Positions 53,598 through 63,858 of a stretch of 64,000 nt of DNA are shown piece after piece. The position numbers and the translations under genes were made by a program. Source of the stretch: an uncultured Lentibacter sp. (GTDB taxonomy: Bacteria; Pseudomonadota; Alphaproteobacteria; Rhodobacterales; Rhodobacteraceae); contig CANMGT010000005.1 of NCBI GenBank assembly GCA_947497495.1, forward strand, positions 146,396-210,395, in the 5' to 3' direction. Below the pieces are notes generated by a model, which was not told the origin of the DNA, made no database searches, and saw only the letters and a list, made by a program, of their open reading frames with translations. Position 1 is the first letter of the stretch. Every line of letters begins with the position of its first letter.

Positions 53598-54283
53598 TCC
53601 GTGGCCTCCGCCATATGCTTTTGAAGATGCGCGATCATGAGGTCACGAAAGGCATCGCTTTGTGTGTCAGCGCTCAGGTTTGCGCGGGCTGCCTCGACAA
53701 GCTCAGTCGGCACCGCGCCGCCGCGGTGTTCGATAAGCCCCCCGATCACCGCTGCGGTGAATTCCGGGTGTGGCTGGATCGTCAGCACATTGCCACCGAT
53801 CACCAGCGCGGCATTGGCGCAAAAGGCATTTGCCCCGATGACTTCGGTTTCTGGCGGCAGCTCGACAACCTGGTCTTGATGCCAGGCATTCAGGGACATC
53901 GGCTTGCCTGCAATCTCGTAGTCCTGTTTGCCAACCGACCAACCGCCTGCAAACTTCTCGACTTTTCCGCCGAGGGCCTGCGCGATGATCTGGTGCCCAA
54001 AACAAACGCCGATGAGTGGCGCGCCGGAGGTTTTGATCTCGCGGATCAAGCCCTCAAGTGGAGGGATCCACGGGTGATCTTCGTAGGCGCCATGTTTTGA
54101 CCCCGTGATCAGCCAAGCATCAGCCGCCTGAGGGCCGTCCGGAAACTGGCCATCAACCACATCGAACGTCACAAAGTCATAGCCTTGGCCTGCGAGCAGA
54201 CGACGGAACATTGCGTCGTAGTCGCCTTGCTCGCCGATGATCTCGTCGGGGGCGTGACCGGTTTGTAAAATGCCTATTTTCAT
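53594..54283 (-). CDS. Class I glutamine amidotransferase-like hydrolase
   Basis: This 229-residue standalone GATase domain has an intact triad: Cys94 (GVCFGHQ), His172 and Glu174 (QPHPEF). In this setting, first in an operon with PuuA- and PuuB-like genes, it could release glutamate from gamma-glutamyl intermediates as PuuD does, although its motifs are closer to GMP-synthase-type GATases than to PuuD. I chose ATG 54283, which has AAGG seven bases upstream; ATG 54289 is too close to that site. Confidence 0.85.
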   Translation of the reverse strand: MKIGILQTGHAPDEIIGEQGDYDAMFRRLLAGQGYDFVTFDVVDGQFPDGPQAADAWLITGSKHGAYEDHPWIPPLEGLIREIKTSGAPLIGVCFGHQIIAQALGGKVEKFAGGWSVGKQDYEIAGKPMSLNAWHQDQVVELPPETEVIGANAFCANAALVIGGNVLTIQPHPEFTAAVIGGLIEHRGGAVPTELVEAARANLSADTQSDAFRDLMIAHLQKHMAEATE

Positions 54284-54294
54284 GTGCATGCCTT

Positions 54295-54306
54295 ATTTGA
54301 TCAAAT
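54295..54306. promoter_or_regulatory. 12-bp palindrome ATTTGATCAAAT, copy 1
   Basis: This perfect palindrome is centred about 17 bases upstream of the amidotransferase start codon. An identical 12-mer is centred about 19 bases before the second glutamine synthetase-like gene. Same sequence and near-identical placement in front of two functionally linked units suggest a common operator. Confidence 0.55.
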
Positions 54307-54345
54307 TAACGCTAGCTCTCGTATGCAAAACTGGCAAGAGGCGGA

Positions 54346-55665
54346 TCACACGGCCTCCAGATAGTCCTTCCAGACATCTTCGGGGGCGATGTCAGGGAAA
54401 ACACTGATTTCCTGTCGCTTGGTCATCACCATATTCTCGATCAACAGCGGGTGAAAGATGCGCGCGATCATCGCGTCATTCTCAAACCTGTTCAAAGCGT
54501 TCTCCCAACTTGTTTCAAGTTGCGGATGCTCTTCTTCGTAGGCGTTTCCGGTGATCGGGGCAGGCGGCTCGGCTGAGCGTTCGATGCCGTCAAGCGCGGC
54601 TCCGAGAATGGCGGCGAGCAGCAAATAGGGGTTGATATCGCCACCAGCGACGCGGTGTTCAATGCGGCGCGCGGCAGGCGGGCCGGCAGGAATGCGGATC
54701 GCGGCTGTGCGGTTCTCGTAACCCCAGCAAACGGCCGTGGGAGCATGGGCGTCGGGCACCATGCGCTCGTAGCTTGGGCCGTGCGGAGCAAAGATAAGTG
54801 TCGAGCCTTGCATCGCGTCCACACAGCCGGCAACGGCGTGGCGCAGGGTGTCATTTCCCTCGTCGGTGCCGTCGTCAAAAATGTTGTTGCCGTCTTTATC
54901 AAGTACGGAAAAATGAACGTGCATGCCTGTTCCGGGCTCGTTGGGGAATGGCTTTGCCATGAATGTCGCGGCCATACGGTGCGAGCGGGCGATGCCCTTG
55001 GTCATGGCTTTGAAGAGCCACGCGTTGTCCGCGGCTGTCAGGGCGTCGCGGTGCTCGATGTCGATCTCGAATTGCCCGACGCCCGCTTCCGCAATCGCGG
55101 ATTGAGCAGGGATGTCCATGTCGTTGCAGGCGTTGTAAAGCTCAGAGAAGAAGGGCTCAAAGGCGTCAAGCTCGGCAAGTGAGAGGATTTCGGTATTTTC
55201 CAACGGACGGCCGGTGTGGGGGTGGCTCACAGGGCCAAGGTCTCCGTCGGCGCCGCGGTCGTTTACCAGATAAAATTCCATCTCTGTCGCCGCATGAACT
55301 GCCCAGCCGCGCTTGGCGTAGCGCTCCAGCACACGTTCAAGGGCGCGGCGTGGGTCGCCCTCAAAAGGCGTTTCGTCTTCGTTGAGCATGGTCGCGGGCA
55401 CCAGAGCTGCGCCATCGGGCAGCCACGGCATCGGCACAGGCCCGCGGCCCGTAGGTTGCAAGTATCCATCTGCGTCGCCCGTTTCAAAAACCATCGGGCT
55501 GTTTTCAATGTCGGCGCCCCAGATGTCGACGTTGAGCACCGAGAGGGGCATCCTCACCGTGCCTTTGTCGATCTTGTCGGAAAAGTCTGCTGGCAGGCGC
55601 TTGCCGCGCATTTGGCCGTTCAAGTCACAAGCGGCAATTCTGAGGGAGTCGAATTCGGTCGACAT
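54346..55665 (-). CDS. Glutamine synthetase family protein (second PuuA-like ligase)
   Basis: This 439-residue GS-like ligase has EMEFYLVNDRG, GTGMHVHFSVLDKDG and NRTAAIRIPAGPPAARRIEHRVAGGDINPYLLLAAIL. It is clearly related to the ligase at 52236 but diverged throughout, so it may act on a different amine. It is followed by the amidotransferase unit after a 62-base gap that contains the palindrome. It is the sole gene of its unit. Candidate substrates are putrescine, spermidine or another amine. Confidence 0.87.
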   Translation of the reverse strand: MSTEFDSLRIAACDLNGQMRGKRLPADFSDKIDKGTVRMPLSVLNVDIWGADIENSPMVFETGDADGYLQPTGRGPVPMPWLPDGAALVPATMLNEDETPFEGDPRRALERVLERYAKRGWAVHAATEMEFYLVNDRGADGDLGPVSHPHTGRPLENTEILSLAELDAFEPFFSELYNACNDMDIPAQSAIAEAGVGQFEIDIEHRDALTAADNAWLFKAMTKGIARSHRMAATFMAKPFPNEPGTGMHVHFSVLDKDGNNIFDDGTDEGNDTLRHAVAGCVDAMQGSTLIFAPHGPSYERMVPDAHAPTAVCWGYENRTAAIRIPAGPPAARRIEHRVAGGDINPYLLLAAILGAALDGIERSAEPPAPITGNAYEEEHPQLETSWENALNRFENDAMIARIFHPLLIENMVMTKRQEISVFPDIAPEDVWKDYLEAV

Positions 55666-55678
55666 AGGGGCTCCGAAA

Positions 55679-55690
55679 ATTTGATCAAAT
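55679..55690. promoter_or_regulatory. 12-bp palindrome ATTTGATCAAAT, copy 2
   Basis: This perfect palindrome is identical to the one at 54295-54306. It lies 14 bases upstream of the second GS-like gene, in the gap behind the TerB operon. It is likely an operator overlapping the start of transcription or the early leader. Confidence 0.55.
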
Positions 55691-55734
55691 CTTGCAATTA
55701 GATTGCAGAAGCATTGCGCCTAGCGCAAGGCCTA

Positions 55735-56202
55735 TCAGCGATTTGGCGCGCCGGATATGCGATTTTGGGGCGTTTTGACCGCTTGGCGGGCAAGCGCGCT
55801 GTCGCGATCGGATATCCCCAGCAAGTTGGCGACCATGCGCATCAGCGAGTCTTCAAAGGTGTCGCGCTCGTCATCGGCTAGCACAACTGACCACATTGCC
55901 TCAAGAACGCCTAAACGCTCTTCGTGAGGAACCGCGTCCTTTATGGCGCGTGTGAAGCGCACGGTGTCGGGGGCTTTTGCTTCAAGCTCTTCGGCCTCGG
56001 CGCGCAATGCTGTCGCTTCGGCGGGCGTCAGGCCAAAACGTATCTGGCTGATCTCGTCAATGCGGGCTTTTTCAACCTCTGCATAGTCGTGGTCGGCGCG
56101 GGCAATGCGCACCAGCAACGCCGTGATGGCCAAGCGCGCGTCATCATCGTTCGCGCCCTCGGCGGGAGCTGCAAACAGGCGTTCAAACAGTCCTGCGATC
56201 AT
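55735..56202 (-). CDS. TerB-family protein, copy 2
   Basis: This 155-residue helical protein of the TerB (tellurite-resistance-associated) family shows LAITALLVRIARADHDYAEVEKARIDEI and LEAMWSVVLADDERDTFEDSLMRMVANLLGI, the two acidic helix motifs thought to bind metal. The start overlaps the stop of the preceding TerB gene by four bases. The pair form an operon with a DUF1330 gene. No other ter genes are nearby, so a tellurite role is not implied. Confidence 0.85.
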   Translation of the reverse strand: MIAGLFERLFAAPAEGANDDDARLAITALLVRIARADHDYAEVEKARIDEISQIRFGLTPAEATALRAEAEELEAKAPDTVRFTRAIKDAVPHEERLGVLEAMWSVVLADDERDTFEDSLMRMVANLLGISDRDSALARQAVKTPQNRISGAPNR

Positions 56203-56639
56203 TGAGGTGACCCGTCGCCAAGCGTCGTGAGAATCTCAAGATCAAAGCCGAGAGCCACACAGGCGGCCTGAATGACGCTTTGCTCTTCTGGCAGCGCGAC
56301 ATTGTCGGCAAGCATCACGTCTCGCATGGCCCGCAGGGTTCTCAGGCGTAGGGCCTCTGGCACTTTGTCGTGGATAAACTCGGCAAATTTGTTTGTTTCC
56401 GGCGCTGCGGCTTCCAGCTTTTCGCTGGTGGCGCGCAGCTTTGCGGCTTCGACAGGGTTGAGCGCGAATATATCCGCCAGCAGCGTGTCTATTCGCGAAA
56501 TTTCCTCGACACGATAGGTGTGGTCAGACTTGGCAACACGCACCAAAAGACCCGCCAACGCAAGCTGGGTGTCAAGCTCGGGCAGGGGCTCGGGGCTAGG
56601 CTTGTGGAACAGGTTAGTGAGGCGATCAAGGATATCCAT
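56199..56639 (-). CDS. TerB-family protein, copy 1
   Basis: This 146-residue TerB-fold protein is paralogous to the next gene. It begins MDILDRLTNLFHKPS, then LALAGLLVRVAKSDHTYRVEEISRID and LRTLRAMRDVMLADNVALPEEQSVIQAACVALG. Its ATG shares one base with the stop of the DUF1330 gene (TAATG). The function is unknown. Confidence 0.85.
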   Translation of the reverse strand: MDILDRLTNLFHKPSPEPLPELDTQLALAGLLVRVAKSDHTYRVEEISRIDTLLADIFALNPVEAAKLRATSEKLEAAAPETNKFAEFIHDKVPEALRLRTLRAMRDVMLADNVALPEEQSVIQAACVALGFDLEILTTLGDGSPQ

Positions 56640-56935
56640 TATGCGCCCTCGTAGCCTTCGACGATGACCATGTCACCTTCTGAAATGGGGCTTCTGATGG
56701 CGATGGCCGCTTGGTAAGCGTCGCTGTCATAGCAGGCGTAAGCGGCCTCGATAGTCGGGAATTCGATCACGACTGTGCGCATCCGGACTTGGCCTTCGCG
56801 GACAGTTTGCGCGCCGCCGCGCACGACGAACCTTGCGCCATATTCGGCGAAAGGCGCTGCGTTTGCGGCTTTGTAGTCTTCGTAGATTTGGGGATCGCTG
56901 ACATCAACATGCGCAACCCAATAGCCCTTTGGCAT
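56639..56935 (-). CDS. DUF1330 domain-containing protein
   Basis: This 98-residue dimeric alpha-beta barrel-type protein has GYWVAHVDVSDPQIYEDYKAANAAPFAEYGARFVVRGG and VVIEFPTIEAAYACYDSDAYQAA, a near-textbook DUF1330. Function is unknown. It is the first gene of the DUF1330-TerB-TerB operon and divergent from the DUF4274-like gene. Confidence 0.92.
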   Translation of the reverse strand: MPKGYWVAHVDVSDPQIYEDYKAANAAPFAEYGARFVVRGGAQTVREGQVRMRTVVIEFPTIEAAYACYDSDAYQAAIAIRSPISEGDMVIVEGYEGA

Positions 56936-57088
56936 GGCCGTCTCCTTTTGAAGTTGTCACTAGGCTTATTTGAAAGCACGCCGAGGTCAAGCGTGGGGAC
57001 GCGGAAAACACGAGAAGGACACTTTTCCAGCAAATTCTTGTCCAAGGTTGTTTGTAGCAAGAGGGCAACCTTGCTGCTAGAGACCAAT

Positions 57089-57673
57089 ATGACGCCTGAT
57101 AACACACTTTCTGCTGACAGTTCTGCTTATGATGACACTGAGAAAGCCCTGCTGGCCCGTGTGAAGCGGGCGGCGCCCGAGGCGCTGAACAAGCTGCTGC
57201 TTGACCCCAATTGGCAGACGGTTCCGCTGCCTGTGATGGAGTGGGTCGCGTCGCGTCAGGGGGTGTGTCTGACTGCGGCTCTGCACGGCTTTTTCAACGC
57301 GGACCCGATGCGCTTTAACTACCTGCACAAGCGAGAAGTTCCATCCGAGTTCAGGGCGCTGTGCCGCTTCCTGGATGCGTTATTTTTGCGTATAAACTCA
57401 GGCTTTTATGACAACTCCGAGCATTGCAAAGGGGCCGTGAGGCCCACGGGGTTTGACAACTGGTTGGCCTGTCAGGCGCTTGACGCTGCTGATGGCCAGC
57501 AAGGCCGCTGGGTGTTTCAGGAGAGCGTTTTCCACGCCAAGCTTACGTCGTGGAACAACTCACCCCCCTTTGTTGAGCTTGCCGAAGCCCAGGCTTTGGA
57601 GGCGCGTCAAGGCGACTGGCGAGGCGAGTTGAAACAGGCCGTGCAAAAGCGTTTTGGCGGCTTTGTCGGGACG

Positions 57674-57688
<15 letters not shown>
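57089..57688 (+). CDS. DUF4274-like hypothetical protein
   Basis: This 199-residue cytosolic protein shows no signal peptide or membrane helix. The segment [34 protein letters not shown] resembles the short DUF4274 domain. The second half is not recognised. It is divergent from the DUF1330 gene, and its 3' end overlaps the convergent pyrG gene by 15 bases. The start at ATG 57089 is the first conserved-looking one; longer frames to 56711 run across the divergent gene. Confidence 0.65.
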
Positions 57689-59317
<1,629 letters not shown>

Positions 59318-59439
59318 GCTGTGATCTCCCGTGATCTGGTCGCGCAAAACGCTCAAAAGTGCCATGAGCGGACTGAAAAAGTCCGCATCATCACGGGATT
59401 TGAGCAATAGTAGATTCGTCTCAGTTTGGCAATGGAAGC

Positions 59440-59456
59440 CGCAACATAATGTTGCG
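59440..59456. promoter_or_regulatory. 17-bp palindrome upstream of pyrG
   Basis: CGCAACAT and ATGTTGCG flank a single A, in the secG-pyrG gap about 123 bases before the pyrG start. There is no T-run, so it is more like a protein-binding dyad than a terminator. Its role is unknown. Confidence 0.4.
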
Positions 59457-59495
59457 ATTTCCTTTCACGTGCCTAGCAGTAGTGTTCGGTTGTGC

Positions 59496-59852
59496 TTAGT
59501 CGGCCGAGGGAACAAGCGGTGCGTTGTCGCCTTCGGCAGGGGGCAGCAAGTCGGTTGTCGGCGCTTCAACCTCGGCGGCTGCGGGCGCTGGCGCGTCGGC
59601 CAGACGGTCGATGACCGAGCCACCTGACGACTTTTGCGCGGCGATGATCGTGAGCGAGATCGACGTGCAAATAAAGGCGATTGCGAGGATCCATGTGAGC
59701 TTGCCCATGGCTGTCGCTGCCGAGCGGCCCGAAACGGCACCACCGCCGCCGCCGCCCATGCCCAAACCGCCGCCCTCAGAGCGCTGCAAAAGGACCACGC
59801 CGATAAGCGCGAGAGCGAGAATAAGGTGGACGATAAGTACGACGTTTTCCAT
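59496..59852 (-). CDS. secG: Preprotein translocase subunit SecG
   Basis: This 118-residue small membrane protein of the SecYEG channel has two membrane segments (about 3-20 and 50-70) separated by LLQRSEGGGLGMGGGGGG, the SecG signature loop. An Ala/Pro/Glu-rich cytoplasmic tail follows. It is followed by pyrG on the same strand. Confidence 0.95.
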   Translation of the reverse strand: MENVVLIVHLILALALIGVVLLQRSEGGGLGMGGGGGGAVSGRSAATAMGKLTWILAIAFICTSISLTIIAAQKSSGGSVIDRLADAPAPAAAEVEAPTTDLLPPAEGDNAPLVPSAD

Positions 59853-59925
59853 GCGGTGTTTTGGCCTCTAGCTGTCTGGCTGGCTATGTAGGGCAAAGGC
59901 TATGCCCGTGCAACCCGTGATATAT

Positions 59926-59959
59926 GTTAACTCAGGCTTACTGTTAACTAAGGCTTACT
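59926..59959 (+). repeat. 17-bp tandem direct repeat
   Basis: GTTAACTCAGGCTTACT is followed immediately by GTTAACTAAGGCTTACT (one mismatch). It lies between secG and the dispersed repeat, in the upstream region of secG. Confidence 0.75.
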
Positions 59960-59993
59960 GGGCCGTGCGCAAGCTTTACAACACCGTTTGGAG

Positions 59994-60058
59994 AAAAACG
60001 GCCGGTGCCTACGGTATGCATAATGCAGTGCAGCTCTCCGTGCAGAACGCGTGCATAC
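59994..60058 (-). repeat. Dispersed intergenic repeat, copy 2
   Basis: This is the minus-strand copy of the element at 50828-50891, with the same 22-base head and 15-base core and a length difference of about one base. It lies upstream of secG in the same orientation as that gene. The 278-base gap 59853-60130 holds only this element and the 17-bp tandem repeat. Confidence 0.75.
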
Positions 60059-60130
60059 GTTTTCGGCGGGCTTGCAAGCGGCGCGAAGTATTAAGATTTG
60101 CGCCCGTTAAGAAAAGAAATCACAAATTTA

Positions 60131-60526
60131 CTATTCGTCAACATCATCCATGTCAGCCTGTCCAGACAGCGCACGGCGCACGTGGCTCCAGCTGAGGCCG
60201 ACGCCCAGCACCAGCGAGAGCGCGACAATGCCGAGCCATGTGTTTGTCTGGCTGTTATCAAGCGTGAGCCAGCCGTAGTCGTAGAGCACCCAGAGGAGCG
60301 CGGCGACGAGCGCCAGCACCAAAAGCATGCCAAACAGCCCGATCGAGCGCAATGTAGCGCGCAGGTAGATGATGTAGCCGACGAGGAGCAGCAAGCCGAG
60401 CAGCACCGAAAGCGCCATCTGCTCGCTCCAATTGGCTTGTGCCCAAGTGGCGTAGTTCCACTCTGTGGGGTTGTAGGTCAGGCTGATCAGCCCGAAGGCG
60501 GCGGCAATGCGCAGAATGAAACCCAT
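60131..60526 (-). CDS. DUF6524-like small membrane protein
   Basis: This 131-residue inner-membrane protein has about four hydrophobic helices. The N-terminal stretch GFILRIAAAFGLISLTYNPTEWNYATWAQANW resembles proteins labelled DUF6524. The C-terminus is acidic (SGQADMDDVDE). Function is unknown. I chose ATG 60526; the frame to 60655 adds an unlikely leader. It is divergent from the next gene. Confidence 0.75.
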   Translation of the reverse strand: MGFILRIAAAFGLISLTYNPTEWNYATWAQANWSEQMALSVLLGLLLLVGYIIYLRATLRSIGLFGMLLVLALVAALLWVLYDYGWLTLDNSQTNTWLGIVALSLVLGVGLSWSHVRRALSGQADMDDVDE

Positions 60527-60666
60527 GATACACTTTCGTCGTTGAGGCTTTGGGTGGTTTTGGCACGTGCTGTGCCTGCCTGTCCAGTTAGGCCTGATCT
60601 GAAGGCGACTTAAGGCAATGTTAGCGAATGGATGCGAGACTGGCGGCGCCAACATAGGAAAGATGT

Positions 60667-61017
60667 ATGAACCTTTATCATTGCTCGGTTGATCTGCGTG
60701 ACAACGCCAAAGCGCTGGCCTTTGCCGCTGCTGTCGAGGCCTGGATGGAGCATATGAAAGCTCACGGCGTTATTCTGTCGTGGCGCATGTGCCGTCGCAA
60801 GCTTGGCTTTGGCGGCCCGCGCGCGCGTGACTTTTTGCTTGAGATCGAAGTCGAAAACCTGACGCAGCTGGATGAAGCGTTCCGCTTTTCGGCCACAAAA
60901 GACGAAACGACGGAGCGGCTTTATACCACTGTTCACCAGATGGTCGGAGAGGTTGATGTAGCCCTTTACCGGCCTTTCCCCGACGCGGAACGTGCTGAAC
61001 GGATGGCCTTTATCTAA
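60667..61017 (+). CDS. DUF6614-like hypothetical protein
   Basis: This 116-residue soluble protein begins MNLYHCSVDLRDNAKALAFAAAVEAWMEHMKAHG and contains SWRMCRRKLGFGGPRARDFLLEIEVENLTQLDEAF, a dimeric ferredoxin-like fold being plausible. It looks like the small Roseobacter family labelled DUF6614. Function is unknown. There is no strong ribosome-binding site, only AGGAAAG, upstream of the ATG. Confidence 0.75.
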   Translation: MNLYHCSVDLRDNAKALAFAAAVEAWMEHMKAHGVILSWRMCRRKLGFGGPRARDFLLEIEVENLTQLDEAFRFSATKDETTERLYTTVHQMVGEVDVALYRPFPDAERAERMAFI

Positions 61018-61168
61018 CGGGCGGCCCTGCTGCACTCAGACTCTCAAAACCTATCCCATTTGGGGCTGCGGCGACTTTACAGTTTCGCCCGCGGTCACTG
61101 GGGTATATACGAACGCGGGTTTGACGGTGAATCTATCGTTGAACACTGCTTAATTTTGAGGGGCTAAT

Positions 61169-62464
61169 ATGGCGAACGTAGTGGTTGTCGGCGCACAATG
61201 GGGCGACGAAGGCAAAGGCAAGATTGTTGACTGGCTGTCTGAGCGCGCAGATGTGATTGCGCGCTTTCAGGGTGGCCACAATGCGGGCCACACGCTTGTC
61301 ATTGATGGCAAGGTTTACAAGCTGCACGCGCTGCCTTCGGGCGTAGTGCGCGGTGGCAAGCTTTCGGTGATCGGCAATGGCGTTGTGCTTGACCCTTGGC
61401 ACTTGCTCAAAGAGATCGAAACCATCGAGGCGCAGGGCGTTGAGATCAGCCCCGAGAACCTGATGATCGCGGAAAACACGCCGCTTATCCTGCCGATTCA
61501 CGGCGAGCTTGACCGCGTGCGCGAAGAGGCCGCGAGCAAGGGCACCAAGATCGGCACTACGGGCCGCGGCATTGGGCCAGCTTACGAAGACAAGGTTGGC
61601 CGCCGCTCTATCCGCGTGGCGGATCTGGCCGACGACGCCACGCTTGAAGCCCGCGTTGACCGTGCGTTGCAGCACCACAACCCGCTGCGCAGGGGCCTCG
61701 GCTTTGACGAGATCAACCGCGACGAGTTGCTCGCGCAGCTCAAAGAGATTGCGCCGAAGATCCTGCCGTTTGCCGCACCTGTCTGGAAGGTGCTGGCCGA
61801 AAAGCGCAAAGCAGGCAAACGCATCTTGTTTGAAGGCGCACAGGGCGCGCTGCTGGACATCGACTTTGGCACATACCCGTTTGTGACCAGTTCCAACGTG
61901 ATCGCGGGGCAAGCCGCGACGGGCGTGGGGCTTGGGCCAACGGCGATCGACTATGTGCTGGGCATTGTGAAGGCCTACACGACCCGCGTGGGCGAGGGGC
62001 CTTTCCCGACAGAGCTTGACGACGCTGACGGCCAAATGCTGGGCGAACGCGGCCATGAGTTTGGTACAACCACGGGCCGCAAGCGACGCTGTGGCTGGTT
62101 TGACGCGGCACTTCTGCGCCAGACATGCGCGACCTCCGGCATCACCGGAATTTGCCTCACCAAGCTTGACGTGCTTGACGGGTTTGAGACGCTAAAAATC
62201 TGCGTGGGTTATGATTTGGACGGCGAGCGCCTGGACTACCTGCCAACGGCCGCCGACGCTCAGGCGCGCTGCACGCCGATCTATGAAGAGATGGAAGGCT
62301 GGAGCGAGAGCACCGAAGGCGCGCGCTCCTGGGCGCAGCTGCCAGCGCAGGCGATCAAATATGTGCGCCGCGTGGAAGAGCTGATCGAGTGCCCTGTGGC
62401 GCTTGTCAGCACCAGCCCCGAACGCGAAGACACTATTCTTGTCACTGACCCGTTTGCTGACTGA
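61169..62464 (+). CDS. purA: Adenylosuccinate synthase
   Basis: This 431-residue GTP-dependent enzyme makes adenylosuccinate from IMP and aspartate, the first committed step to AMP. The N-terminal [19 protein letters not shown] (P-loop with catalytic Asp and Lys), [22 protein letters not shown] and the C-terminal [12 protein letters not shown] are diagnostic. The stop shares a base with the start of the DUF2842 gene (TGATG). Confidence 0.98.
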   Translation: MANVVVVGAQWGDEGKGKIVDWLSERADVIARFQGGHNAGHTLVIDGKVYKLHALPSGVVRGGKLSVIGNGVVLDPWHLLKEIETIEAQGVEISPENLMIAENTPLILPIHGELDRVREEAASKGTKIGTTGRGIGPAYEDKVGRRSIRVADLADDATLEARVDRALQHHNPLRRGLGFDEINRDELLAQLKEIAPKILPFAAPVWKVLAEKRKAGKRILFEGAQGALLDIDFGTYPFVTSSNVIAGQAATGVGLGPTAIDYVLGIVKAYTTRVGEGPFPTELDDADGQMLGERGHEFGTTTGRKRRCGWFDAALLRQTCATSGITGICLTKLDVLDGFETLKICVGYDLDGERLDYLPTAADAQARCTPIYEEMEGWSESTEGARSWAQLPAQAIKYVRRVEELIECPVALVSTSPEREDTILVTDPFAD

Positions 62465-62712
62465 TGTTTGACAAACTGAGTTATAAAGCCCGCCGACGCC
62501 TTGCCCTTTTGGTGCTGTGCGTCGGCATGCCGCTTTACATTGTCGTTGCTGTGAACGTTGTGAACGCGCTCGGGCAGCCGCATTTTCTGATCGCGCCGTT
62601 CATCTACATCGTGCTTGGCTTTATCTGGGTCTGGCCTTTCAAAGGCCTTTTCAAAGGCATAGGTAAGCCCGACCCTGATGCGCCGCCGATCACGTGGGAT
62701 GACGAGGCATAA
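62464..62712 (+). CDS. DUF2842 small membrane protein
   Basis: This 82-residue protein has two membrane segments (about 12-35 and 42-60) and the family pattern MSYKARRR-like start (LSYKARRRLALLVL), FLIAPFIYIVLGFIWVWPFKGLFKGIGKPDP. It overlaps purA by one base and is co-transcribed with it. Function is unknown. Confidence 0.88.
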   Translation: MFDKLSYKARRRLALLVLCVGMPLYIVVAVNVVNALGQPHFLIAPFIYIVLGFIWVWPFKGLFKGIGKPDPDAPPITWDDEA

Positions 62713-62808
62713 CCTTTCTGTGAAAGCTGCGCTGGGCGATTGCGCGTGCAAACGTGGCAGGCTACCGATGGTGTGAATGCTGGTGTGAATGCTAAAGGGA
62801 GGCGCAGT

Positions 62809-63858
62809 TTGAAACACGAAACAGTTCAGAGTTCTGTCCAGAATTATTACGGAAAAGTGCTGGAAAGCAGCGCTGATTTGCAAACCAACGCCTGTTGTTC
62901 GCCCGAGGACATGCCGGAGTTTGTGAAGCGGGTGCTCAGCAATGTGCATGACGAAGTGATGATGCGCTACTATGGCTGTGGGCTTGTGATGCCGCATGCT
63001 TTGCACGGCGCTCGGGTGCTGGATTTGGGCTGCGGCGCGGGGCGCGATGTTTACGCGCTGGCGCAGCTTGTCGGGCCAGACGGCCACGTGACGGGCGTTG
63101 ATATGACTGACGAGCAACTCGACGTCGCACGCGCCCATCAAGACTGGCACAGTGAGCAGTTCGGCTTTAAAAACACCAGCTTTCACAAGGGTTTCATTGA
63201 AAACCTTGAAGACTTGCCGGAAGAGGCGGGCAGCTTTGATGTGATCGTTTCGAATTGCGTGATCAACCTTGCGACTGACAAGCAAGCGGTGCTGGAGGGC
63301 GCTTACCGGATGCTCAAGCCCGGTGGCGAGATGTATTTCTCGGACGTCTACGCCGACCGTCGGGTGCCGCAAGAGATGGCTGAAGATGAGGTGCTTTATG
63401 GTGAGTGCCTCTCGGGCGCGCTGTATTGGAACGACTTTTTGACAATCGCCAAGCGCGCCGGGTTTGACGACCCGCGGCTTGTCACGCAGCGTGAGTTGAC
63501 GATCGAAAACCCGGCGCTGGAAGCGCGGGTTGCGCCTTTGCGGTTCAACTCGTCGACGTATCGCCTGTTCAAGCTGGAAGGGCTTGAGCCCGCCTGCGAA
63601 GACTACGGTCAAGCCGTGATTTACAAAGGCACGATCGAGCATGCCGAGCATGGCTTTGTCTTGGATGACCATCACTACATGGCGGCTGGCAAGGTTTTCC
63701 CTGTCTGTGGCAACACGTGGAAAATGCTGGCCGAGACGCGCCACGCCGAGCACTTCGAGTTTATCGGTGATTTTGCAAACCACTTCGGTATTTTTGAAGG
63801 CTGCGGTGGAGAAAGCCCGTTTGAACGGGAAGCAACAGGTGGTGAGAGCTGCTGTTAA
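62809..63858 (+). CDS. arsM: Arsenite S-adenosylmethionine methyltransferase
   Basis: This 349-residue SAM-dependent methyltransferase converts As(III) to methylated arsenicals. It has Cys29-Cys30 (TNACCSPED), the SAM motif LDLGCGAGRDVYALA (71-85) and cysteines Cys57, Cys150 (SNCVINL) and Cys200 (GECLSGALY), the As(III)-ligand positions of ArsM. A C-terminal domain has further cysteines (FPVCGN, EGCGGE) and a terminal CC. I take TTG 62809 as the start because AAGGGAGG lies six bases upstream; the earlier GTG 62740 lacks such a site. Confidence 0.9.
   Translation: MKHETVQSSVQNYYGKVLESSADLQTNACCSPEDMPEFVKRVLSNVHDEVMMRYYGCGLVMPHALHGARVLDLGCGAGRDVYALAQLVGPDGHVTGVDMTDEQLDVARAHQDWHSEQFGFKNTSFHKGFIENLEDLPEEAGSFDVIVSNCVINLATDKQAVLEGAYRMLKPGGEMYFSDVYADRRVPQEMAEDEVLYGECLSGALYWNDFLTIAKRAGFDDPRLVTQRELTIENPALEARVAPLRFNSSTYRLFKLEGLEPACEDYGQAVIYKGTIEHAEHGFVLDDHHYMAAGKVFPVCGNTWKMLAETRHAEHFEFIGDFANHFGIFEGCGGESPFEREATGGESCC

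Noticed and set aside
55735..56639. Tellurite-resistance operon
   Set aside because: Only TerB-fold proteins are present; terC, terD, terZ and terA are absent, so a resistance function is not supported.
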